Source of the DNA: Hyphomicrobiales bacterium
Lineage (GTDB): Bacteria; Pseudomonadota; Alphaproteobacteria; Rhizobiales; Rhizobiaceae
Direction: 5' to 3'
NCBI GenBank assembly: GCA_017305835.1
Contig: JAFKJY010000062.1
Span: forward strand, 32,494 to 96,493
DNA length: 64,000 bases
This document shows, one piece after another, positions 55,472-63,442 of this stretch (positions are counted from its first letter, which is position 1; each line of letters starts with the position of its first letter). Under the pieces are notes generated by a model. It saw only the letters and a program-made list of their open reading frames with translations, was not told the DNA's origin and searched no databases. The translations under genes and the position numbers were made by a program.

Positions 55472-55560
55472 TGTGCGCTTCCGATTCTTACGCGCTGGCT
55501 AACGCCCTCATACAGCCATTTGCTTCCAGTAGAGTGCTTCAAACCTCCACGGTCAACAGA

Positions 55561-55577
55561 TGTCTGTCTCGGTCAAA
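55561..55577. repeat. Right subterminal inverted repeat of the element
   Basis: tgtctgtctcggtcaaa, the inverse (16/17) of 46928-46944. Confidence 0.85.
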
Positions 55578-55580
55578 CCT

Positions 55581-55587
55581 GCCCGAG
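55581..55587. other. attR core (gcccgag)
   Basis: Right copy of the 7-bp direct repeat. Host sequence gatgacg follows immediately and completes the family D repeat whose left part ends at 46926. Confidence 0.8.
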
Positions 55588-55641
55588 GATGACGAAAGCG
55601 GGGAAGGAGGCGCCTCGCCGACGATCGCCAGCTTTACCCCG

Positions 55642-55818
55642 CTACCCTTCCTTCTCCATCTTCATCAGCGAACCGACCAGCCCGACGACCGCTGCGGCGA
55701 GCAGGATGTATTGCAGCGTGGCGAGCGCGGTGCTCGGGCTCTCGTCGGCCGACAGGATGGAATAGCCGATCAGCACGACCGCGACGGCGCTGACGATGGC
55801 CGATGTCTTCGGGGTCAT
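55642..55818 (-). CDS. Small two-segment membrane protein (58 residues)
   Basis: Reads MTPKTSAIVSAVAVVLIGYS..., then ALATLQYILLAAAVVGLVGSL and the polar end MKMEKEG. Two hydrophobic segments are separated by a short polar loop (LSADESPS). The ATG at 55818 is preceded by GGGAGG at an 8-nt distance, a strong ribosome site, which supports a real gene despite its size. The family is unknown. It is the first host gene to the right of the integrated element, 54 bp from attR. Confidence 0.72.
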   Translation of the reverse strand: MTPKTSAIVSAVAVVLIGYSILSADESPSTALATLQYILLAAAVVGLVGSLMKMEKEG

Positions 55819-56645
55819 GGTTGCCTCCCTTTCCTTGGGGAAGCAGGGAAGCGGGCAGGGCAGGACGTGTCAAGCGGCTCCCCTTCTCCCCGCAAGGACG
55901 GAGAGAGGAAGGACTGCCACCACCTCTCCGTGCGTCATCCCGGAACGAGACGCGAGCGCAGCGAGCGGTTCGTATCCGGGACCCATTCCGAGACATCGCG
56001 GCCGCGTGAGGCGGCGGGCCGAGGACGCCGGCCCCGCACTTCGCCAAGGTCACGGAATGGGTCCCGGCTCGCGGTCGCTTCGCTTCCTTGGCCGGGATGA
56101 CGCGGTGGAGAGGTTGGCGCCAGCACGCCGGGCGTGGATAAACCGCACCGCCGTTTCCGTCCAACCCCTTGCCCCGACTGCCGATTGCCGACCGCCGACT
56201 GCCGCGTCTGTCCCCGCCCGTTGCCGCGCGCCTATCCTGGCCCGGCTCCTGTCGCGGGAACGCCGATCATGACGGTGGTTGTGCGGGCAGGGGACGGCGC
56301 CTCCGCCCGGCCCTCGTAAGGCCGGTCCGGGGAGGCCGCGCCAAGGGTTCCCCCTCGGCCACTACGGGCCGGGCGTGACGGACGGTTCACTAGAACCCCG
56401 CGGAGCCTGCAAGGGCAAAGCGGGGGGAAGCGGAACGGGCGCGGTTAAAAATCGCCGGACGGGCGGCCGCGAGGCCGCACATTGCTTGCCTACGAGCGTC
56501 CCTGCGGCCGCCCGTCTTCCCCTTCTTTCGCCCCGCCTGCGCGGGGTCGCTGGCGCATGTGTCGAATTTGAACGGTTTCCTTCGCTGTCCCGCAATCGCC
56601 CTCTGCTAGCCTCAGGCTGCTGGAATTTCGGCTGGGGGGCCGGAC
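55819..56645. other. 827-bp intergenic region with repeats
   Basis: It lies between the small membrane-protein gene and the DUF3592 gene, which are divergent. It contains a full family D repeat (55933-56101) and a 13-bp inverted repeat, gacgggcggccgc (56458-56470 and 56514-56526, 43-nt spacer). Long open frames here are low-complexity products of high G+C; I accept none of them as genes. Confidence 0.6.
55933..56101. repeat. Dispersed palindromic repeat, family D, complete copy (169 bp)
   Basis: Terminal inverted repeats cgtcatcccgg and ccgggatgacg, nested arms gacccattccg/cggaatgggtc, and the core cggccgcgtgaggc. It is in the same orientation as the interrupted copy at 46769-46926; the two would have been only some 340 bp apart before the element inserted. 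Confidence 0.88.
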
Positions 56646-57230
56646 ATGGTGGCGATCGATCATTTCGACGGCGGGCGTGCGCCCGGCGGTGCCGTGCGGC
56701 GGCGCGGCGCGGGCCGCGTGGCGGCGCTCGCGCTGGCCGGCGCGTTCGGATGCCTGCTCGCGCTCGCCGGTTCGCACCAGCTCGCGCCGCTGCCCTGGGG
56801 CGAGGCGGCGACGGCGCTGCGGGTCGCGACCTGGCCGGTGGCCGAGGCGAGGGTCACGGCCGCCCGCCTCGACGAGGCGCCGGTCGCCGCGCGTGGCGGC
56901 GTGGTGGCCGAGTGGCGCCTCTCGCTAACTTACGAATACGAGGTCGACGGCCGGCGCTTCGCGGGCGGGCAGGGGAGCCTCACCGACCGCGCGCCTGCCG
57001 ACGACCGCCGGCTGGTCTCGCTCTACCGCCGCGCCGAGTTCTCCCGCATCACCGGCAGCCCGCTCGCGGTCTCCTACGATCCGGCCGGGCCCGGGCGCGC
57101 CTATGTCGAGGCCGCCGTGCCCTGGGCGCTGCTGCTGCCCGGCCTGGCGAAGGGCGCGGCGCTGTTCCTCGCCGCCGGCTGGTGCTTCGCCTTCGCCTTT
57201 CCGGACGGGCCGCTGCGAAGCCGTCGCTAG
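56646..57230 (+). CDS. DUF3592 domain-containing membrane protein
   Basis: A 194-residue protein with an N-terminal TM segment (VAALALAGAFGCLLALAGS), a beta-rich central domain and a C-terminal TM segment (WALLLPGLAKGAALFLAAGWCFAFAF). The central part (ATWPVAEARVTAARL, LTYEYEVDGRRFAGGQ, RRAEFSRITGSPLAVSYDPAGPGRAYVE) matches the DUF3592 pattern. The function of the family is unknown. It starts at ATG 56646 and its stop overlaps the convergent DMT gene by 4 bp. Confidence 0.8.
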   Translation: MVAIDHFDGGRAPGGAVRRRGAGRVAALALAGAFGCLLALAGSHQLAPLPWGEAATALRVATWPVAEARVTAARLDEAPVAARGGVVAEWRLSLTYEYEVDGRRFAGGQGSLTDRAPADDRRLVSLYRRAEFSRITGSPLAVSYDPAGPGRAYVEAAVPWALLLPGLAKGAALFLAAGWCFAFAFPDGPLRSRR

Positions 57231-58129
57231 ACCGGGTGGCGCAGCACGCGCGCGGCGCGCCGGCGCCGGCCGTCGCGGATCTGCCACAGCGAATGCGCCA
57301 CCAGCGCCACGATCAGGATGACGCCGCCGGCGAGGCTGCGCGGCGTCGGCTGCTCGGCAAAGATCAGCCACACCCACACCGGCGCCAGCACGGTCTCGAG
57401 CAGGTAGAACATCGCCACCTCCGGCCCGGATATGTATTTCGGCCCCGTCGCCAGGCAGAAGAACGACAGCGGCATGATCACCAGCCCGTTGAACAGGATC
57501 CAGCCGGGATGGTCGATGCGGAAGCCGTCATGGCCGACCATCCACAGCGCCAGCAGGAATGGCAGCAGCACCGCCACCAGCGAGGCGAAGCCCATGTCCT
57601 TGCCGGTCGCCCGCGTGATGGTGATCGCCGAGGCGATGAACAGCGCCGAGCAGCCGGCCATCAGGTCGCCGAACAGATTGCCCGAGCCGACCGAGTCCGA
57701 CACGATGATGCCGACGCCGGCGATCATCGCGGCCATGGCGAGGAAGGTCGCCGGCCGCGGTCGCTCGCCGAGGAAGACCCACGACAGCAGCGCCGCGAAC
57801 ATCGGGTTGAAGGCGAGGATGAAGACGACGTTGGCCGTCGAGGTGGTGAAGACCGCGGTGATGAAGGTGAGCGACGACAGGCCGTAGAGCGCGGCGACCG
57901 CCAGCCCCGCCCGGCCGGGGATGAGCGACGGCACGGCGCGGCCGGAGAAGGCGCGCCAGGCGAGCCAGATCGCCAGCGCCGCGAGGAAGGTCGCGCCGGA
58001 CCTGACCATGAGGATCGACCAGCTCTCGCCGGCCGCGAGCTTGATCAGCGGGATGTCGACGGTCAGCGCCAGGCCGCCGATGGCCGTCAGCAGCAGGCCC
58101 TTGGCATGGTTCGTCTCGGGCAGCGCCAA
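57227..58129 (-). CDS. DMT-family (EamA) transporter
   Basis: A 300-residue drug/metabolite transporter with two EamA repeats and about ten TM segments (GLLLTAIGGLALTVDIPLIKL..., FTTSTANVVFILAFNPMFAALLSWVFLGERP, YISGPEVAMFYLLETVLAPVWVWLIFAEQP). The substrate is unknown. I chose TTG 58129 because CGGAGG lies 6 nt upstream and the length then fits the family; the open frame has no ATG until 58300, inside the bpt gene. It is 55 bp downstream of bpt on the same strand. Confidence 0.87.
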   Translation of the reverse strand: MALPETNHAKGLLLTAIGGLALTVDIPLIKLAAGESWSILMVRSGATFLAALAIWLAWRAFSGRAVPSLIPGRAGLAVAALYGLSSLTFITAVFTTSTANVVFILAFNPMFAALLSWVFLGERPRPATFLAMAAMIAGVGIIVSDSVGSGNLFGDLMAGCSALFIASAITITRATGKDMGFASLVAVLLPFLLALWMVGHDGFRIDHPGWILFNGLVIMPLSFFCLATGPKYISGPEVAMFYLLETVLAPVWVWLIFAEQPTPRSLAGGVILIVALVAHSLWQIRDGRRRRAARVLRHPV

Positions 58130-58184
58130 TGCGGCCTCCGGTCGGGCTGTCGCGGCCGGGCCGCGTCGGACGGTTGGGAAGGGT

Positions 58185-58940
58185 TCAGTCCTCGGCCGCG
58201 AAGCGCTCCCAGCCCTTGGGCCCGAGATGCTCCTGCGGCTGGAAGCGGATCTTATAGGCCATCTTGCGCGAGCCGTTGACCCAATAGCCGAGATAGACAT
58301 GGGGCAGGCCGGCCGCCCGCGTCCGCTCGATGTGGTCGAGGATCATGTAGGTGCCGAGCGAGCGGTCGGTCAGCTCGGGGTCATAGAAGGAATAGACCAT
58401 CGACAGGCCGTCGCCCATGCGGTCGGTGAGCGCCACCGCGATCAGCTCGCCCTGGCCCTTGCCGGTGATGAAGCTGTCCGGCCCGCGACGGCGGTATTCG
58501 ATGATCTTGGTGTCGACATGCGTGTCCTCGACCATCATGGCGTAGTCGAGCACGGTCATGTCCGACATGCCGCCCTTGCGGTGGCGGGCGTCGAGATAGG
58601 CGCGGAACAGCGAATACTGCTCGGTGGTCGGCTCGGCGTCGTGGACGGCGCCGATCAGGTCGGCGTTCTGCTGCACGATGCGGCGCATGTTGCGCGTCGC
58701 CCTGAACTCGCCGGCGAGGATGCGCACCGACACGCAGGCCCGGCAGGTTTCGCAGGCCGGCCGGTAAGCGATATTCTGCGAGCGGCGGAAACCGCCCTGG
58801 GTGAGCAGGTCGTTGAGCTCCGGCGCCTTCTGGCCGACGAGATGCGTGAACACCTTCCGCTCGAACTGCCCGTCTATGTAGGGGCAGGGCGAGGGCGCAG
58901 TCAGGAAGAACTGCGGGGAGTGCGGGCTGTGTTGCGTCAT
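58185..58940 (-). CDS. bpt: Aspartate/glutamate leucyltransferase (Bpt)
   Basis: Bpt adds Leu from Leu-tRNA to proteins with N-terminal Asp or Glu, marking them for ClpS/ClpAP degradation (N-end rule). The 251-residue protein has the N-terminal Cys-rich part ([31 protein letters not shown]) and the GNAT-like C-domain ([48 protein letters not shown]). ATG 58940 is the family start; 17 extra codons upstream are not conserved-looking. Confidence 0.95.
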   Translation of the reverse strand: MTQHSPHSPQFFLTAPSPCPYIDGQFERKVFTHLVGQKAPELNDLLTQGGFRRSQNIAYRPACETCRACVSVRILAGEFRATRNMRRIVQQNADLIGAVHDAEPTTEQYSLFRAYLDARHRKGGMSDMTVLDYAMMVEDTHVDTKIIEYRRRGPDSFITGKGQGELIAVALTDRMGDGLSMVYSFYDPELTDRSLGTYMILDHIERTRAAGLPHVYLGYWVNGSRKMAYKIRFQPQEHLGPKGWERFAAED

Positions 58941-59074
58941 CTGGCGGCGTCGTGCGGGTGCTTCGCCCCTAGCTTGGCCGCGCCGCGCCAAACGTCAACA
59001 GGAGATTGCGGCAAGGCCGCTTCCGCCGGGTCAAAAACGCCGGAAGCGGCCGTGACGAGGCTCGTCGGCCCGGT

Positions 59075-59545
59075 TCAGCGGTCGCTGCGGGCGACGACAG
59101 TGCCGAGCAGCAGATCGTGCAGGGTGCGCTTGCGGTCGGCGAACAGGGTGACGACCAGCACCAGCGGCGTCAGGATCGCGTTGGCGGCCCAGAACAGCAC
59201 CGAGTGGACGACCGCCAGCAGCCCGTCGACGCGGCGCCCGTCGAGGCGCTCCAGCCGGATGTTCATCATCCGCATGCCCACGGTCGCCTGCTCCTCGCCG
59301 CCCAGCGTGTTCCAGATGTAGAGGATCGCCACCAGCGGGAACAGCGCGCCGAACAGCATCCAGCCGAAGCCGAGCGTGACGACGCCGAGCAGGAAGACGA
59401 CGATCCCGAACGGGATCATCAGCAGCAGCACGATCAGATAGTCGATCAGGAAGGCGAAGATGCGCCGGCTGCGCACGCCGTCATAGACGCGCGCGTCGTC
59501 CAGCCTGCCGTTGATGATCTCGCCGTCGAGAACCCGTGTGTTCAT
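59075..59545 (-). CDS. RDD family membrane protein
   Basis: A 156-residue inner-membrane protein with the RDD pattern: YDGVRSRRIFAFLIDYLIVLLLMIPFGIVVFLLG carries Arg and the first Asp, and FADRKRTLHDLLLGTVVARSD the last. There are three or four TM segments. The role of RDD proteins is poorly known; some transport ions. The start is ATG 59545 with AGAG upstream. It is divergent from sthA and downstream of no obvious partner. Confidence 0.88.
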   Translation of the reverse strand: MNTRVLDGEIINGRLDDARVYDGVRSRRIFAFLIDYLIVLLLMIPFGIVVFLLGVVTLGFGWMLFGALFPLVAILYIWNTLGGEEQATVGMRMMNIRLERLDGRRVDGLLAVVHSVLFWAANAILTPLVLVVTLFADRKRTLHDLLLGTVVARSDR

Positions 59546-59715
59546 CTACCTCAGCCTCTCTGCGGGGCGATGGCGCCCGCGCGCATTCAGATGGGGTTTT
59601 GCCGCCGCCGATTCAATGCGCGTGGCCCCGCGCGATTGTGCTCGGGGCCCGACTCGGTGTTGGCTCCGCGCGCCGTGTCCAAGGTTCTCGCGTCGGCGGC
59701 TCGAGCGGGGGTCCC

Positions 59716-61107
59716 ATGCAGCATTTCGACATGCTCGTCATCGGCAGCGGACCGGCCGGCCGCCGCGCCGCGGTGCAGTCGGCCAAGCTCGGCAAGTCGG
59801 TGCTGGTGGTCGACCGCGGCCGGCGGCTCGGCGGCGTGTCGGTGCACACCGGCACGATCCCCTCCAAGACGATCCGCGAGACGGTGCTCAACCTCTCCGG
59901 CTTCCGCGAGCGCGGCTTCTACGGACGCGGCTACCGGGTGAAGCAGGAGATCGCGGTCTCCGACATCGTCGAGCGCCTGCGCAAGACGCTCGACCACGAG
60001 GTCGAGGTGCTGCAGCACCAGTTCATGCGCAACCAGGTCAGGAGCGTCCACGCAGCCGCCCAGTTCGTCGACCGCAACACCGCGCGCATCGTCAGCGAGA
60101 ACAACGAGCGCTACGAGGTCGGCTTCGAGCATGCGCTGGTCGCGGTCGGCACGCGGCCGTTCCGGCCCGACAGCGTGCCCTTCGACAGCCGCCACATCTT
60201 CGACAGCGACGAGATCCTCGACCTCGCTCACCTGCCGCGCAACATGACGGTGGTCGGCGGCGGCGTGATCGGCGTCGAATACGCCACGATCTTCTCCGCG
60301 CTGGACGTGCCGGTGACGCTGATCGAGCAGCGCTCCAGCCTGCTCGACTTCGTCGACCGCGAGATCGTCGAGGATTTCGTCCACCAGATGCGCGACCGCG
60401 GCATCCAGGTGCGGCTCGGCACCGGCATCGACAAGGTTGCGGCGGTCGACGGCCATGCCGAGGTGACGCTCGCCGACGGGCGCACGGTGCGCTCCGAGAT
60501 CGTGCTCTACGCCGCCGGCCGCAGCGGCGCCGTCGACGGCCTCGGGCTGGAGGCGGTCGGCATCGAGGCCGATGCGCGCGGCCGCATCAAGGTCGACCCG
60601 AAGACGTTCCAGACCGCCGTGCCCAACATCTATGCCGCCGGCGACGTGATCGGCTTCCCGAGCCTCGCCTCCACGTCGATGGAGCAGGGCAGGGTGGCCG
60701 CCTGCCATGCCTTCGGCATGGCGCTGCCGCCGGCGCCCGAGACATTTCCCTACGGCATCTACGCCGTGCCGGAAATCTCGACCGTCGGCCAGTCGGAGGA
60801 GGAGGTGCGCAAGTCGGGCGTGGCCTACGAATGCGGCGTGGCGCGTTTCCGCGAGACCTCGCGCGGCCACATCATGGGCGTCGATTCAGGCTTCCTGAAG
60901 CTGATCTTCTCGCTGGAGAGCCGTCGCCTGCTCGGCGCCCACATCGTCGGCGAGGGCGCGACCGAGCTGATCCACATCGGCCAGGCCGTCATCAACCTCG
61001 GCGGTACGGTCGACTTCTTCGTCGAGAACACCTTCAACTACCCGACGCTCGCCGAAGCCTACAAGATCGCCGGCCTTGATGCGTGGAACAGGATGGGGCG
61101 GGGGTAG
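59716..61107 (+). CDS. sthA: Soluble (Si-specific) NAD(P)+ transhydrogenase
   Basis: A 463-residue flavoprotein of the pyridine-nucleotide-disulfide oxidoreductase family that balances NADH and NADPH. The FAD-binding start is FDMLVIGSGPAGRRAAVQSAKLGKSVLVVDRG. The usual redox-disulfide region reads GGVSVHTGTIPSKTIRE and lacks the Cys pair, as expected for SthA and unlike lipoamide dehydrogenase. The NAD site is TVVGGGVIGVEYA and the second FAD motif IYAAGDVIGFP. I chose ATG 59716, with GCGGGGG upstream. Confidence 0.95.
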   Translation: MQHFDMLVIGSGPAGRRAAVQSAKLGKSVLVVDRGRRLGGVSVHTGTIPSKTIRETVLNLSGFRERGFYGRGYRVKQEIAVSDIVERLRKTLDHEVEVLQHQFMRNQVRSVHAAAQFVDRNTARIVSENNERYEVGFEHALVAVGTRPFRPDSVPFDSRHIFDSDEILDLAHLPRNMTVVGGGVIGVEYATIFSALDVPVTLIEQRSSLLDFVDREIVEDFVHQMRDRGIQVRLGTGIDKVAAVDGHAEVTLADGRTVRSEIVLYAAGRSGAVDGLGLEAVGIEADARGRIKVDPKTFQTAVPNIYAAGDVIGFPSLASTSMEQGRVAACHAFGMALPPAPETFPYGIYAVPEISTVGQSEEEVRKSGVAYECGVARFRETSRGHIMGVDSGFLKLIFSLESRRLLGAHIVGEGATELIHIGQAVINLGGTVDFFVENTFNYPTLAEAYKIAGLDAWNRMGRG

Positions 61108-61197
61108 AGGCCCGCGGCCGGAACCGACTCGCGAACGCGCATCGCCTCAATTTCACCATCCCCGTCCGCGAGGTCCGGCCTTCGGAAGGGGATGTTC

Positions 61198-62169
61198 ATG
61201 TTGAAGAGGTTCCTGATCGGCCTCGTGCTGGTCGTCGTCGCGATCTGGCTGTGGAACGCCTCGTGGCTCGCGCCGGTGCCGGCGGGCACGCTGCGGCTGA
61301 TCGCCCATCGCGGCGTCCACCAGATCTTCAGCCGCGAGGGGCTGGACAACGACACCTGCACGGCGACGCGCATCGATCCGCCGCGCCACGATTTCATCGA
61401 GAACACGATCCCCTCGATGCAGGCTGCGTTCGCGGCCGGGGCCGACGTCGTGGAGCTCGATGTCCACCCGACCACCGACGGCCGCTTCGCCGTCATCCAC
61501 GACTGGACGCTCGACTGCCGCACCGAGGGCAAGGGCGAGGTGCGCAGCCACGACATGGCCTATCTGAAGACGCTCGACCCCGGCTACGGCTACACTGCCG
61601 ACGAGGGCAAGACGTTTCAGCTGCGCGGCAAGGGCGTCGGCATGATGCCCGAGCTGATGGAGGTGCTGGCGGCGATGCCGGGCCGGCGCTTCCTCGTCAA
61701 CTTCAAGTCGAACGAGGCGCGCGAAGGCGACATGCTGGCCGCGCTCGCCGCCGCCAACCCGCAATGGCGCGACGCGATCTGGGGCGCCTATGGCGGCGAC
61801 CTGCCGACCCTGCGCGCCGCGAGCCTGATGCCCGGCCTCGAAGTGTGGACCCGCGGCGGCCTGATGAAATGCTTCACCCGCTACCTCGCCTATGGCTGGA
61901 CCGGCATCGTGCCGCCGGCCTGCCGCGACACCGAGGTGATGCTGCCGATCAACGTCGCGCCGTGGCTGTGGGGCTGGCCGAACCGTTTCCTCGACCGCAT
62001 GGCCAAGGCCGGCAGCACCGTGATCCTGCTCGGCCCCTACGGGGCGGGCGATACGGGTACGGCCGGCATCGACGACGTCGCGCTGCTGGCCCGCGTCCCG
62101 CCGGGCTTCGGCGGCTATGTCTGGACGAACCGCATCGAGCTGATCGGCCCGGCGCTGAAGGCGCGCTGA
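61198..62169 (+). CDS. Glycerophosphodiester phosphodiesterase family protein
   Basis: A 323-residue GDPD enzyme hydrolysing glycerophosphodiesters to glycerol 3-phosphate and an alcohol. It has an N-terminal TM anchor (FLIGLVLVVVAIWLWNASWL). The TIM-barrel catalytic parts are LIAHRGVH, FIENTIPSMQAAFAAGADVVELDVHPTTDG and FAVIHDWTLDC (general acid/base His and metal-binding Glu/Asp). The catalytic domain probably lies in the periplasm. ATG 61198 is preferred to ATG 61192 because GGAAGGGG is then correctly spaced. Confidence 0.9.
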   Translation: MLKRFLIGLVLVVVAIWLWNASWLAPVPAGTLRLIAHRGVHQIFSREGLDNDTCTATRIDPPRHDFIENTIPSMQAAFAAGADVVELDVHPTTDGRFAVIHDWTLDCRTEGKGEVRSHDMAYLKTLDPGYGYTADEGKTFQLRGKGVGMMPELMEVLAAMPGRRFLVNFKSNEAREGDMLAALAAANPQWRDAIWGAYGGDLPTLRAASLMPGLEVWTRGGLMKCFTRYLAYGWTGIVPPACRDTEVMLPINVAPWLWGWPNRFLDRMAKAGSTVILLGPYGAGDTGTAGIDDVALLARVPPGFGGYVWTNRIELIGPALKAR

Positions 62170-62176
62170 GGCCGCC

Positions 62177-63439
62177 TCAGGCCTTGGCGGCGGCGGTCGG
62201 GAAGGTGACGACGAAGCAGGCGCCGCCGCCCGCCGGCGCCTCGTGGCGCACGCCGGCGCCGTGGTGGCCGGCGATCTGGCGTACCAGCGACAGGCCGAGC
62301 CCCCAGCCGCCGGCCGTCTCGCTGCGCCCCTCGGGGCGATAGAACGGCTCGAACACGCGGTCGCCCGTGGCCGCCGGGATGCCCGGCCCGTGGTCGCGCA
62401 CGCGCAACACCACCGCGCCGTTCTCATGGCCGACATGCGCCTCGACCGGCGGCGCGCCGTGGCGCAGCGCGTTCTGCATCAAATTGCGCACGAGCCGCGT
62501 CAGCAGCTTGGCGTCGCCCTCGACCATGGCCGGCTCGCCGCCGACGGCGACGCCGCAGCGCGCGCCTTCCTCGGCCGTCAGCGCAAGCAGGTCGACCGGC
62601 TCGGTGCGCTCCAGCCGGTCGATGTGGTCGAGCCGGCTGGCGAGCAGGATCTCCTCCACCAGCGCGTCGAGCTCGGCGAGGTTGCGGATGATCTCCTCGC
62701 GCGCCGCGCCTTTCTTCAGGCTCTTTTCCAGGTCGACCGCCATGCGCAGGCGCGCCAGCGGCGATCGCAGCTCGTGGCTGGCATTGGCGAGCAATGCCCT
62801 GTGCGATTCGAGCAGCCGCTCGACCTGCTCGGCCGCATGGTTGAAGCTCGCCGCCACGGCCGCCACCTCGTCGCCGCCCTTGACCGGCACGCGCGTATCG
62901 AGCGCGCCGCCGCCCCAGCGCTCCATGCCCTGGCGCACGGCCTCCAGCCGCCGCGTCAGGTGGCGCACCACCGGATAGGCGGCGACGCCGATGACGGCGG
63001 CGATGAGCGCCAGATAGGCGAGCGGGAAGCGGCCGCCGCCCGGCCCGAAGGGCAGGCGCAGCCGCGCCGCCACCAGACTGCCGTCGTCGAGGCGGACGAC
63101 GAAGGGGCGCGGCCGGTCGTCGTCCGCCATCAGCCGGCGGCGGCCGAACGGTTCGTGCGCCGGCACCAGCCGGCCGGCGACGGCGATGACCCGCCCGTCG
63201 GGCGCGTAGACGGTGATGTCGGCGTCGAACGCCTTGGACAGGTGCTCCACCGTCGCCTGCAGGCTCGCCGGGTCGCCGCCGACCGGCAGCATGGCGGCGA
63301 TGAAGGCGTCGCGCCGGGTGGTCCAGCCGGCCGCGTCACGGTCCTGCACGACGCGCACGAACACGGCGCTGGCGATCGCCACCACGGCGAGGCTGGCGAG
63401 CAGCGTCAGGTAGATCTTGACGAACAGCGATCCGCGCAA
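62177..63439 (-). CDS. Sensor histidine kinase (two-component system)
   Basis: A 420-residue membrane kinase. TM1 is about residues 9-30 and TM2 138-157, enclosing a periplasmic sensor of about 105 residues. A HAMP domain follows (158-212). The phosphoacceptor His222 lies in NASHELRSPLARLRMAV. The ATPase domain has N-box LVRNLMQNALRHG, G1 VRDHGPGIP and G2 GWGLGLSLVRQIAG. The start is TTG 63439, 3 bp after the response-regulator stop, so both are one operon. The signal is unknown. Confidence 0.93.
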   Translation of the reverse strand: MRGSLFVKIYLTLLASLAVVAIASAVFVRVVQDRDAAGWTTRRDAFIAAMLPVGGDPASLQATVEHLSKAFDADITVYAPDGRVIAVAGRLVPAHEPFGRRRLMADDDRPRPFVVRLDDGSLVAARLRLPFGPGGGRFPLAYLALIAAVIGVAAYPVVRHLTRRLEAVRQGMERWGGGALDTRVPVKGGDEVAAVAASFNHAAEQVERLLESHRALLANASHELRSPLARLRMAVDLEKSLKKGAAREEIIRNLAELDALVEEILLASRLDHIDRLERTEPVDLLALTAEEGARCGVAVGGEPAMVEGDAKLLTRLVRNLMQNALRHGAPPVEAHVGHENGAVVLRVRDHGPGIPAATGDRVFEPFYRPEGRSETAGGWGLGLSLVRQIAGHHGAGVRHEAPAGGGACFVVTFPTAAAKA

Positions 63440-63442
63440 CGC

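Larger units (their letters stand above)
46920..55587. mobile_element. Integrated serine-recombinase element (about 8.7 kb)
   Basis: Boundaries rest on three observations. The 7-mer gcccgag occurs at both ends (46920-46926 and 55581-55587). The flanking halves of a family D repeat join exactly if the interval is removed. A 17-bp inverted repeat (16/17) lies just inside each end. The first gene at the left end is a large serine recombinase. Cargo: a small ORF, a LysR-MFS-HxlR cassette, a broken DUF2285 gene, a hairpin region and a 740-residue low-GC gene. No relaxase, type IV secretion or replication genes are seen, so it is a non-conjugative integrative element or a reduced derivative. Confidence 0.85.

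Noticed and set aside
56646..58129. A longer DMT transporter starting at ATG 58300
   Set aside because: That start lies inside the bpt coding region and adds a non-membrane, Arg/Ser-rich leader; TTG 58129 has a strong ribosome site and gives the family length.
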